The translations under genes and the position numbers were made by a program. This document shows positions 11,118 through 22,201 of a DNA stretch of 64,000 nt, one piece after another. Position 1 is the stretch's first letter; each line of letters begins with the position of its first letter. Location of the stretch: the NCBI GenBank assembly GCA_934047225.1, contig OW203987.1:3747501-3811500 (forward strand), in the 5' to 3' direction. Below the pieces are notes generated by a model. That model did no database searches. It was not told the origin of the DNA and saw only the letters and a list, made by a program, of their open reading frames with translations. This DNA comes from Ypsolopha sequella. Taxonomy: Eukaryota; Arthropoda; Insecta; Lepidoptera; Ypsolophidae.

Positions 11118-13230
11118 ATGAATACAAATTCACACGCCGCGCCCGTTCCTTCACTGTCAGTATGTTCGCGCGATTTCATACTAAATGGAACATCATGTGG
11201 CTATAAACTATAAATTAATACTAAGTCGAGCATCCAAAATGTTACAAAGATTCGGTAATGTTAACCAAAAATAAACTCCTGAAACAAGGTTTCAATTTTG
11301 CGCCCGTAACGAATTCAGCATTACTGTCTTCATAAGTTTCATGGAGTACCTCAATGAGTTCAAGAAGGAAGGAGATGCCCATCTAAACATTTTCCCAAAC
11401 TACAACCGGCACCACACTTTATGACGCCTCGGACGTCAGTATATCTCTCTCTTTCATACATCATATATTTCTTTCATATTTTTCTCTCTGTCTCGCTGGT
11501 ACTAACTTCACTCGGGTTTGGCGCGAACATGAATGCCGCGTTGCGTAGGTGTGCGATGTAACCTTGTACGTGCGTATATGAATCCTTAATTTCTTTTTTA
11601 TGGTAATAAGTCAGTTCCACACCGATATACACATACAATTTTAATTATGTTACTTGCAATTTACAATAATCACTTTCGCTATTTGTGTACATATTTTTTA
11701 AGATACAATTGGCATTCAATCCGACTGCTACAAAAATCCATAAAGGCCCTATAGCACCAGTTTCGAGCCGAATTGAGATTCCGCTACTGAATTGCATACC
11801 TAGATTAATATGATTATAATGATAACGATTGTTTTTTTACATGACTTCCCATAAAAAAGCGTTATGTTTTCATGTATGTATGTAGGTATGTACACGACTG
11901 CCCAAAAAAGAGTTTTCTATTTTCAGGGTTCATTTCAGGGCACACGACCGTCCAAAAAGAGTTATACATATTTTCAGGGTTCATATATGTATGTAACTAA
12001 CTTACTTACTCGCCGTAGTCGGGTAAAAAGCTAGACAAATGAAACTAAGTTTATTCCATTAGTCTGCTAACCAAATCTTATCCTAAAAAAAAATAGCTCT
12101 CTAGTATTATCCAGGCCGAAGTTATTATTAGATTTATTGACATCAGAAAAATGTTTTCGTGGTATTTTACTTCTGAAAATAAAGTTCATTATTTCATTTC
12201 ATTATTTTTTTCATCTAATTTTTAGTTTCCTATTATTATTATATTTTCCTAGTATCGTATATTAAGTTCCCCTTAGCAAAATTTTAAATTTCCTACATAA
12301 GTTTCTAAGACAAAAATAAAATACAGGTTTATAAAAATGACGCCCGTACAAAGTTGCTTTTGTTCAAACTCGCGTGAGGTGGTAGCGAACATCATGGCCG
12401 CCATTATGGACTTCGATAATATAATTACCGCTTCGAAAATGGTTTATTTAGTTGTTAAACAAGCAAAAAACATGATGTACGGTTACTTTCTGATGATACG
12501 ATATCCCATCTGGCTTTTTAAATTTTTTTTCATAGTTTTTGCAGCCCTTTACTGTGCAACAAGGCATTTTTAATAGAAGTTCAAACACAAACACACTGCA
12601 CAATCTCCCGCGGAACACTGAGTCGCGCTTGTGCTAAATTGGCATTTTAGCACTTACGCACTGGGGTCATTTACTCGCTTCGTTGGCCTGGTCCTTACCT
12701 TTAGGTCAATGGAGTACCTACATAATATTATAGCGACATTTGGCCACGCCCACAACTGAGTTGGTCGCGCGTGTCATGATGTCTCACAGAAAGTGGTGTG
12801 TGACATCTGCTCTTAAGGCCTGGTCCGTGGTACACAACAATCCTATTGAGTGATTTTTAACTTGATTATATTGTCAGAAAGTCTACATTTAAAACGCTCA
12901 CTTCGTGCGGTGTCGGCACGCATAATCAGGGAATTTTCAAGGTTTTTCTGAAAAAATATTTGATGTAAGCATTTTTTGTTTTGAGAACGGAAAATAAACC
13001 ATGTTTTCATGTTATAGCAGAAATTTCAGACATAAAACTCGAGACGCTTAGACAAAAAACGTAAACCTATTATAACTTAAATAGGCGTAATTTTCAAAAA
13101 TAAAATCTATCGAATTGTGTTCGATTAGGTACCTAACTGTCTTTACAAAGGAAAGAGAAAGGTCTGAAAAAACATGTCTGTGAGTTTTACAATGATAGGG
13201 TCAGTAGTTGACTCAGCATCGAGCGACTAC
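11118..13230. other. Gene-poor AT-rich stretch
   Basis: No exon or RNA gene recognised. 11870-12000 contains a short local duplication around TTTTCAGGGTTCAT and ATGTATGT runs typical of decayed insect repeats. A 78-codon open frame at 12337-12573 has no recognisable domain and is not called a gene. Confidence 0.35.
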
Positions 13231-13239
13231 ATGATGGTT

Positions 13240-13570
13240 CCATCCGTCAGCCCGTATTCGTCCACTGCTGGACATAGGCCTCCCCCATATTACGCCACTC
13301 TTGGCGGTCCTTAGTCATCCTCATCCAGCTGCCACCCACAACGTCCTTTAGATCGTCAGTCCAGCGGGCACGAGGGCGGCCTACGCTGCGCTTTGCTGTA
13401 CGTGGTCGGTCTCCATTCCAATGCCTTACGGCCCCAACCATGGCCAGTCCACTGCCACTTCAACTTACTGATTCGGCAGGCCATGTCGGTGACTTTCGAT
13501 CTCTGACGGATATCTTCGTTTCGGATTTTATCCAACAGATATATCCCAAGCATGCATGATGGTTGCAAGA
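13240..13570 (-). pseudogene. RTE-type LINE fragment, 3' end of ORF
   Basis: Minus-strand translation shows IRNEDIRQRSKVTDMACRIS, then KLKWQWTGH, and in another frame [27 protein letters not shown] and a stop. This is the C-terminal tail of RTE-family pol proteins. At least one frameshift separates the two halves. The same tail motif ends the dispersed repeats at 4741-5118 and 42221-42545. Confidence 0.8.
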
Positions 13571-14248
13571 AACAAATGCAAAGAATGTTGCAGATGAAAA
13601 GTTATTTGACAAAAGGGATAGCAAACAACAAGTATAATATTTCAATGTTTTTATTCAAGAATAAAACAAAAGTTAAATAAAATTTGATAATTCAGTACAT
13701 ATTAGAAATAATGTCCTATTTAATTTATAAATTAATGACACAAACACACAAAGATAGACCTTGTAACATTAAAAACAGCGGGTTGTGTCAGAGATACAAC
13801 CGTTAATTACTTAAGTGGGTACTTCGTATACTGCCTCTTTACGCTCCCATATTTGCCCGGCACTAACATAGCAAGTTGAAAAATAAATGAAGATATTAAC
13901 TATAGCAAACTGACTGAAAAGTGCATGATACCGGAGCCGTAAAATTATTTCAAAAGAAACAATGTCAAGTCAAGAAGCTTAAATTGGAGCCAAGAAACTT
14001 CTTGACTGGAGCAAACGCTGACTTCCTTTGACAAGGCCAAGCAAAAAAAATATCCTATCTCCACTAAGGTAGTAAACTGATTATTTTATAAACTTGGTGT
14101 TTTTACTCAAATTCAAAGATAACTTAAAACTGACAGTGTGTTTTAGTGAGGGGACATGTACAGACAGGCAGCAAAGGAGATAAGTAACCAGGCCCAGCGC
14201 AAACACTTTGATCCTAAGACCTACAGGTGGTGATTGATTATATAAAAA
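13571..14248. other. AT-rich stretch without a recognised gene
   Basis: No exon, RNA gene or intact transposon identified. Its right part (14150-14225) is one arm of an inverted repeat that brackets the Helitron-like element. Confidence 0.35.
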
Positions 14249-14905
14249 TCTAAATATATAAAACAAAGTCGTGTTAGTTACACCACTTATAACTCAAGAT
14301 CGGCTGGATTGATGTTAGTTATCTCTTTTTTGGTGTATTCTTATCCGCTCCGAATAGCAGAATAAGTAATAATATATCGGATAAGTTATCGAATAAATAA
14401 ATTAATTAATTTTACGAATGCAAACAGCATGTGGTGCCATCTGTTGACAAAACTACGCATATAAAAGAAACCTATTTATCTAGCGTTCTGATATCATTAA
14501 ATAACATCTAAACCCCAAGTTTTAAAATCGCTTAGTTATTCCAAGAACTATTATTTCTGCATATATTCAATACCCTACGCTAAGCCTACAACGGTACTGA
14601 AACTACATGGGTCCCAGCCATTCTTCTTTCGCAATGGCAAGCAATAAAACATTTTCTATATTTGCAAAAAAGTTGTATTACCTTAATGAAATCCTAAATT
14701 AAGTTTAACTAAAGTTAACACGATATTATTAGACTGTTAGGCGGAACGAAGTTCGCCGGGTCAGCTAGTACTTAATAAATAGTGCATGTATGTATGTATT
14801 AACCAAGTACTTCACATCTCATCTATCGCTAACCTGTGTGTCTTGGGATCGAAAGTGTTTGCGCTGGGCCTGGTTTCTTGTTTCCTTTGCTGTCTGTACT
14901 CGATT
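14150..14905. repeat. Inverted repeat bracketing a Helitron-like element
   Basis: Arm 14150-14225 (contains CCAGGCCCAGCGCAAACACT) is complementary to arm 14835-14905 (AGTGTTTGCGCTGGGCCTGG). The arms are about 70 bp with some mismatches and a 600-bp centre. Confidence 0.75.
14249..14768 (+). mobile_element. Non-autonomous Helitron
   Basis: Begins TCTAAATATATAAAACAAAG directly after an A. It ends with a short hairpin (GGCGGAACGAAGTTCGCC) followed by GGGTCAGCTAG and then T. TC start, 3' hairpin, CTAG end and A/T insertion site are the Helitron hallmarks, and this 3' end is common in Lepidoptera. No Rep/helicase coding sequence. Confidence 0.85.
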
Positions 14906-15539
14906 CTGCTAAAAATCGATACTTTTATGTTACTTTTGAGGTACTTCGTTATGTAAGACGCGAATAAAATTTTATATGTACAATAAATTTTATTTAAGCC
15001 ATTTTTTTTAAATTGTATTTCCCCTTATTACATTCAGTAATTTTTTTTTTTTAATTTAACATTAAATCTGATCTATAATACGTGTATTTATTACATATAC
15101 AAATATTTTACAATATATTCGTTTTATTGTTTTGGTAAATGTGCAATTGTTTTTATTTTTTCCTTCAATATTTCGTTTTTAACCAATGAAACTGGTAAAT
15201 ACCAATAATGGTATTGATATTAAACACTTAGAAATATTTATTCTCATTTTATCATTTATCGACTGTAGCATAGCAAAATTAACTCGTACGTTGAATTTGT
15301 GATTTTAAACACGACCCATTTCCGGTCGTCCGATTGATCTAGCAATGTTCATTACCACAGTCATTTTCGCATATAGAAATATTGTTTCTTTTTGTTATTT
15401 TACTTTCCATTCCGATACAATTCCGGAATTTACTAATTTCATCTGGGAAAATGTTTAGCTTTGCATTGAACTTAATTTTACTTCTTTTGATTTTACGAGA
15501 ATTTCCAAATTCCGTACTTACCATATCTCACATAATTTA

Positions 15540-15890
15540 ATATGGGTTAATTTTTGCTTAAGAGGCTCTGCGAATTTTATTTTTGTCACTGTCACTCCAA
15601 GCGAAAAATCGCGCAGTGCGAGAGGGGCGGATTCAGGGCAAAAGGTAAAAAAATTTGGTTTTATATTTTTATTAAAAAAAAACAAAATAGCTAGCAAAAT
15701 TTCAAATATCAAATCTCTAGATATTGTTGAAACACACCTAATAAAATATGTTCGAGTTCTGTATAGGTTCCTGTTCGTCAAACGAGGAGAAAAAGTGTGG
15801 TTGAAGTTGAAGACCTCATTTCAACAATTATTTCTATCGAGGAAAATTTATCCAAACATGATTTCCAATTTCAAAACCCTAGACTACGAG
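15540..15890. repeat. Decayed piggyBac-like MITE relative
   Basis: Blocks such as GTGCGAGAGGGGCGGATTC and CCTCATTTCAACAATTATTT match parts of the elements at 17461-17866 and 45510-46438. Its ends are too decayed to place. Confidence 0.5.
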
Positions 15891-16283
15891 TATATAGTCA
15901 AAATGCATGTACCAGAAATTTATTAAAATTTTCCATGCATTTCATAAAATACACAGAAAAGAAACACCCGTATTTTTTTCGCATATCGCGTTAGTTCTAT
16001 TTGTTGTATTCAACTAAAGATTCATTATTCCGTTACCATTCTGAGATTTTTGTTCCCTCCCAGATTTCAAGCTAGTTGTAAGCAAGTCTTGAGTGGTTTA
16101 TTAATGATTATAATATAATTTTTTTATAAACTGAAGTTTTTGTATATTTCTTTGTCTACCTTACAGTCAATATTCTTCCGTAGGTAGGAAGATTTTAATA
16201 TTATTTTCATTTTATCTACAAGCACTGTTTTGGAGGACACCCACCAAATACAGAAAGCTTATAGTACACTGACACAAATATCG

Positions 16284-16472
16284 ATAATTAGGTCGCCGTA
16301 GGGTGATCTCATTCATAGATAAAAGCATCCGGCGGGTTGGCTCTCAATAATTAGGTCGCCGTAGGGTGATCTCATTCATAGATAAAAGCATCCGGCGGGT
16401 TGGCTCTCAATAATTAGGTCGCCGTAGGGTGATCTCATTCATAGATAAAAGCATCCGGCGGGTTGGCTCTCA
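16284..16472. repeat. 63-bp tandem repeat, three copies
   Basis: Three units (16284, 16347, 16410), each ATAATTAGGTCGCCGTAGGG through GGGTTGGCTCTCA, with no differences noticed. The identity suggests recent amplification. No gene nearby. Confidence 0.97.
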
Positions 16473-17456
16473 AAAATAAACTTCCTGATGGGTGGGGCGA
16501 CGAGTGCATTTGCATACCGAAGTCATATTTTTTTTATTATTCCGATCAAATATTATACATTAATAACAAATAATTAACGATTAAAAATCTTTATAATAAG
16601 GATATGCTTGATTAAAAAAAACAAGCTAACCATAAAGTTATTTTTTCAAAAGAACTCCCTGTCAAAGTACTTTTATTGTCCAGTAAAATCCTTGATCTGC
16701 GGAATTCTTTCATGAAGTAGAAAGGGCCGAATTTAGGCTTGCTACAGCCCCGGGGCCTCCACAAGAGAAAGGCCCCCACAATAGTTTCTTGGTATTATTT
16801 TTATTCAAAGTCGATAAATATGCAGAATTGTGAAAAAAAAAACAACGAAAAAACATCCAAGCAGAACATTTTATATATTTTTTGATTTATCTCGCAACAA
16901 ATTATTGTTACATTGAATGTCTAACCTAATTTAAAAAAACTAGGGGCCTCCACTCCCTTGTTGCCCCAGGGCCTCCAGTCCTCTAAATCCGACACTGGAA
17001 GTAGATCACGGAAGGAAGTGACGTACGAGTTTTGAACAGGCTGCCATATACGAGATGCGAACTTAGAAGTATCCACTTAAAAAAGAGAACCTATCCCATT
17101 TTCACTTAGCCATATAATAAGAAAAAAGAAACTGTTATGTATGTACATTACATATAGATGACCGTATCAGGATAGTACATAAATATGTATCTTAGAAAAA
17201 ATGGGCTAGGTGAGCGTAGCATTTTAAGTGATGATAAAATAAATGTATTGTAAAATATTGATCAGATCCACCTTCTTTCTTCAACCGTCACCTGAATGTT
17301 ACTCAATTTGTTCGATTGCATTGCATCATCTGTCGAACGAATCGAATAACCCGGGTGTTGGGCCAAGCCTCATCCAAAATACTTGCCGAATATCACAAAT
17401 GAGGTAGAAAACGTGAGCAAAAGATTACGCTTGGCGGTACCACGTCAACACGCACC
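16473..17456. other. Gene-poor stretch with decayed repeats
   Basis: No exon recognised. The phrase GGGGCCTCCAC recurs at about 16751 and 16944, suggesting an old repeat. The rest is AT-rich. Confidence 0.3.
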
Positions 17457-17870
17457 TTAAGGCGATATGTAAAAGTTTTAGCGTCCCTGTTACTCAATAT
17501 GCGAAAAAACCCTCAGTGCGAGTGGGACGGATTCGTGGAAAAGTAGCAAAAAGTCGGTTTTTTATTAATATAAAATGTACTAAGCTATTTTGTCAAAAAG
17601 ATTTTCAAGGAGACTTTACAAATACGTAAAATCCACATTTTGAATGCAATAAGTTAAGATTTCAGAATTACAGGAAAAAATAATACAATTTAGAAGTCTT
17701 TTCGCAATTAAATTATATCGAGAAATTTTCATCCAATCACATTTTCCTTCAGTGAGAATCTTAATCAAATACTCAATAAACATTTACCCAAAAATGAAAT
17801 ACGTAGATGACGTTATAATGGAGTAAATGGATTCGAAAAAAACCCATTTTTTTTTTTGGTATCGCCTTAA
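17457..17870. mobile_element. piggyBac-like MITE with TTAA target duplication
   Basis: TTAA precedes GGCGATATGT at 17461 and follows the inverted end GGTATCGCC at 17866. Element length 406 bp, no transposase. A longer relative with the same TTAA-GGCGAT start is at 45506-46442. Confidence 0.75.
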
Positions 17871-18300
17871 AACGCTACCTACTTCAAAATTTCCTCACAT
17901 GTAGTTCCGATGCTGAATGTCATGTGATCGTCAAACCATATTTGAATATTCAGTTTGCGACTGCTCAAACCTCAAAGTATTAATGACGTTCTCAGGTAAT
18001 TAAACCACATGCTCTACTGATATTAATGAACCATTTTCATAGAAAACGGTTGAAACAACGCGATTAATAAAAAAAACACTCCCGTGATACATTTTTAATA
18101 CCTATTCGTCATTGTCTATGGAAAAGCGAAACAAAACTTCGTGTATTTGTAAAAGTTTATCTGTGTAATCAGTGGAGCTTTTGGTTTAATTTTCTGAGCA
18201 CTACACCCTAAGTCTGAAAGTGAAGTCGATTTAGCAGTGACATGCTTGGAACTTTTTCCTGGAAAAGCAATGACAGTTGTGTCAATTCAGCGTAACACGA

Positions 18301-18416
18301 CTTAACTTATTTGACAGAACTAACCTTATTTTAAGCGTCCTATCTTTTTCTTTCTTTATCGAAAAGAAAAGGGCAGAACGCTTAAATTAAGTTTAGTCCT
18401 GTCAAATAAGTTAAGA
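18301..18416. repeat. Inverted dimer of the SINE-body motif
   Basis: Two arms of nearly 60 bp meet near 18360. The right arm contains CAGAACGCTTAAATTAAGTT, the same block as the body of the SINE-like repeat at 9735-9841, and the left arm is its complement with a few mismatches. Confidence 0.7.
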
Positions 18417-18581
18417 TGTGCTACACCGAATCGATACCTGTCAAGTATGACTAGTGAAAAGGTATGAAAATAAAAAATACGATTTTAAAAAAAAGCATGA
18501 CAATGTCTTCTCTAGGGCACGCTAGCATGTCTTGCCGCCATAAAAATATATATTTTTAAAACCCGTGTTTTAATTTTTTAT

Positions 18582-19060
18582 AGCGTTTTTCCTTGTGTCA
18601 AATTTAGTGTTAAATAAGATTCCTAGATGGCACTGTCGTATACCTTAGCATGTATTATGTATTGTGTATTTATTTTAGGTATTTTGCTATCCATTTGATT
18701 ATTATTATTTATTTTGTGCACCACCTTCGCGTTATTTTTTTTCCAACGATTAATTTCCACCCAAAGGTTGTCTGGAAGAAATCGCTATAAGTGATAAGGC
18801 CGCCATTTGTTACCTTCTCTCATAAGTTTGTTCTTTTACCTTATTTTATTAACTTTGGTGTACAATAAAGAGTATTTGTCTTGTCTTGTCTTGTCTTGTC
18901 TTAGCAACATAATCAAACGCAAAATTTGCACAGATTCCAAACCTAAAAACAATTTGACATTGATTGCTACGAAACACATTTTATCTATGGTGACATGGAC
19001 AGCGACATCTGGAGGAAAGCTAAGAAAAAAAACAACGAGAAAAGGCACGTTCCAGGCACG
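18582..19060. repeat. Dispersed repeat, copy 2, split by a retroposon
   Basis: Same family as 9138-9400. The two halves (18582-18650 and 18900-19060) are separated by the insertion described at 18651-18899. Confidence 0.7.
18651..18899 (+). mobile_element. Short retroposon with TTGTC tail and 7-bp target duplication
   Basis: Bounded by CTTAGCA at 18644-18650 and 18900-18906. It contains AAGGTTGTCTGGAAGAAATC and ends GTACAATAAAGAGTATTTG followed by repeated TTGTC units, a tail style of lepidopteran LINE/SINE 3' ends. The related locus at 9213 lacks the insert. Confidence 0.75.
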
Positions 19061-19130
19061 CCACTGTCACGATTTAGAGGATGAGTCCTGGCCGCTATTT
19101 CTGTTACCTAGTCACTAGTATCACAAATCT

Positions 19131-20598
19131 GTACACTGATAGCGCAGTTTCTACTTTCACTGATTAAAATGCATCTCACTGTCCGCCAACGAAATTAATT
19201 GACCCACGAGATATGCACTATCAGTCTGTACATGCGAGGCTTCAAAAGTAATAAACTTAATGGATAAAGAAAATATGGCGTTACAATAATTAGTAAACTA
19301 AAACTAAACTATAACCCGACATCGCCTTAGGTAGGAGAGGGGCAGTTTACATGTCAACCGAGTTTTTTGGCTAGGTACTTGTCTTTGTTGTTATTAACAT
19401 GTTTTGTAGGGCCGTGTTAAAATTGTCTTCTCATCAAGAAAGAATGAAAAGAAGAGATGTATTTCGAAAAACACTGTATAACAAAAACGAATTAGACATA
19501 TTCTGTGATTATGAAAAAGGAGTCCAGCTCAGCTTAAAAGCACAGCCAAAGCCACAGCACTGATGTTCTGCTGGATCCTACTAAAATTAAAACTAATAAC
19601 TAATCTAAACGTAATAAAATCGAACTTAATCAAGTCGACATACAGTTTTAAACGTTACCTTGAAGTTGTTTTCCCTGGTTAGTACCTACTCATAGCTAGC
19701 TATGAAAATAATTAATCCTGAAATTCAATAAGTCAATAAATAAACTCCTTCCCCCGCACCGCTAACATAACCAAGAGGACGGCTGAGTTAATATTACTGG
19801 TACAAATTATACAATACCTAGGCGTTCTTTTCGACATATTAATTATATCAATGAATGAATATATCAATATATGGTTCATAAATAGACGAATCAAGATTAA
19901 CTTAAACTCAACGCTGAAATAAATCGTAAAGATTTCATTTCATTTCATATACTTCATTATTCAAGAAATGCGAATTTTTATTTTAGGCCTTAATAATATC
20001 AAAAGTTCAAGAAAATTTACTATTTTAGTAAAGATACGCAACCTATGTGTTGTTATTTCTCTAAAAGATACTTCAGAAGAAGTATCTTGCGTCAATGGTA
20101 CTTAAAAATATATTGAAATAACATTCAACATTACAAACCTTAACATTATAAACATTTTAGTGTGCAAAACTCTTAGAATCCTTACAACTATGTGATTTAA
20201 GAATAAAATGTTTTATTAAAAATAAAGCCAAATAAAGTTATAAGTAATTAAAATATACGTAGTTATACTTTTGCAACAAAATATGGATGGTGATGTTCTT
20301 TACTCGGGACGATTCAATTACTTTTATCACAATTTTATTCCAAACCCGAATGATGGAACTTTCTAGACAGAGTTTAGTCAGCTGATCATGCCTCAACTTT
20401 ACACTGACACGGCTTTCACCCTGTCACAGGGTAAACTTGTGCTACGATTCGCTGCAGGCCAATCTCTATATTCCATCATTCAATCTTAAAGCTTTCACCA
20501 CACACATTACGATGCAATGTATTTTGATTATGAAAAATTTAATTAACAATATTGCAAGTTACCATGTCATTGTAAAGAAATATAAATTTCATGTAGTA
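19131..20598. other. AT-rich stretch without a recognised gene
   Basis: Read on both strands; no convincing exon, RNA gene or complete transposon was found. Confidence 0.35.
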
Positions 20599-20668
20599 TT
20601 AACGAAATGATTCATAGAGACTTCACGGATTGCTAGATCCGTGAAGTCTCTATGAATCATTACGTTAA
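20599..20668. repeat. Near-perfect hairpin, ~32-bp arms, 6-base loop
   Basis: Left arm includes AATGATTCATAGAGACTTCA, loop TGCTAG (20631-20636), right arm includes TGAAGTCTCTATGAATCATT. Only one unpaired base per arm was noticed. TTAA stands at both outer limits. Could be a tiny foldback transposon or the stem of a small-RNA precursor; the sequence alone does not decide. Confidence 0.85.
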
Positions 20669-21609
20669 ATTAACCATTAAAAACAATTTATAAAATATTA
20701 GTGGCAGCCCAGGCAGCGATTTATCGCTTCTTCTTCGATTAACACTGAGTGAATATAGCTGTAGATTGCCAAGACCGTGCGCGACCGTCCCGTGGGGTGA
20801 CACAGACGCTGGCGGGAACAAGATAACTTCGACTGCGCGGCTGCGACTGTCGGTGTTTTTTTTTTTAATAGTTTTACGGCTCTGGATGCAAGTCCTTTTG
20901 AGCCAATCGTTTTTATTAGATACGCCAGTGTTGCCACATCAGTTTTATAAAAGTCACTATATGTTTCATGAAAAGTCACTAATTGATGATAAATTGGGCC
21001 AAAAAATCGCTAAAAGTATGGAAGACTACGCAGAAAAAAGTCACTAAAATTGTTATGAAAACAATTTTTGGAACGAAGTTCCTTATCGCACCTTACACTC
21101 CAAGTAATTGGCGAATAAGAGGTAGGCCGAAAAAAGTGTAACATTTCGACCCACACGACACTTTTGCTATAGTACGTTAGAACTTCGTTCCAACCAAGTT
21201 GGCAACACTGAGTGACGCGCAATAGCTCGCGCTTCCCTCTCCCACTACACCACCCGCCCCCGCTAGAGTACCTCGTCCCCACCAGCGTCTGTAGCCCCGC
21301 GGACGATCGCGTACAATCCTGTTCGTTTATAGCAAACATTTACCGTCCAGATGAACATTTATTACCGCCATAGTTCCTTGATACAATCACGACGGATCTT
21401 CAGATATCTTCCTACCACTCACACTTCGTTGACTGATATGTTCAAGCCATCACATCCCAGTACTGTAGCAGCCGTTCACCGGATGGCAGCGACATCCCTT
21501 GTGGCCTGATGAAGTTCAACTCGATGGCTTTGAACCTTTTCTTCACTTCCACGTCGAATAGCTGTTGGAGAAAAATATTGGATTTTTTGAAGAGTCTGAC
21601 TAACCTTTA

Positions 21610-21697
21610 TATTTTTTTCAATGCATGTGCTCGTAAAGGCCCACTTTTTATGCATCAAAATCGAACAAAAAGTCGATTATTTTGCCCTAGGGCTTTA
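21610..21697. repeat. Dispersed repeat, copy 1 (partner 44012-44099)
   Basis: Shares CGTAAAGGCCCACTTTTTAT and GATTATTTTGCCCTAGGGCT with the partner copy in the same orientation, roughly 90% identical. Confidence 0.8.
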
Positions 21698-22025
21698 TTA
21701 TTTTTTTATTTTTTTACAATGGTTGGCTAACCTGCAGCCTTTGCTGTGTACCATAGATGTTATACTTTTTTTTCCACTGTTTAACGGCTCTATATACAGT
21801 CCTTTTGAGCCAATTATAATTTAAAGTTCACAAGATTATATTTATTTTCATTTCCTCACACTATGCATTGAAAAACGTAGTATGATACACGGGCGTAAAA
21901 GCAATAAATTACTCGGTTACGTTTAAAACACTCGCTACGCTCGTGTTTTAAATCGTCCTCGTAATTTGTTCCTTTTCGCCCTAGTAGCATAAACTACTAT
22001 TTGTGTATTTCCCCATATTATTATT

Positions 22026-22031
22026 TTTATT
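22026..22031 (-). terminator. Candidate NOC4 polyadenylation signal
   Basis: TTTATT on the plus strand, AATAAA on the gene strand, 171 bp past the NOC4 stop codon. AT-rich DNA makes chance matches common. Confidence 0.35.
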
Positions 22032-22201
22032 ATTTAAAACTATTATACATATTATATTTATATATTACATTAAAACTGACCTGTAATCTGTATTACATAA
22101 ACAAATTGAACGATTCTAAACTGCTAACGACACGATAAGACGAACTTTTATATTTTTTTACTCTGAATTTACAAAGGAACTTGATCATGATCACAAACTA
22201 G

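Larger units (their letters stand above)
20669..22201. other. Downstream flank of NOC4 with decayed repeats
   Basis: No host exon recognised. Contains a copy of a dispersed repeat (21610-21697, partner 44012-44099), and AACACTCGCTACGCTCGTGT near 21928, a self-complementary block frequent in insect MITEs. 20700-20850 and 21200-21310 are comparatively GC-rich but no gene could be assigned. Confidence 0.35.

Noticed and set aside
12337..12573. 78-codon plus-strand frame as a small gene
   Set aside because: Hydrophobic stretch but no homology, no promoter or splice support, in repeat-rich DNA.
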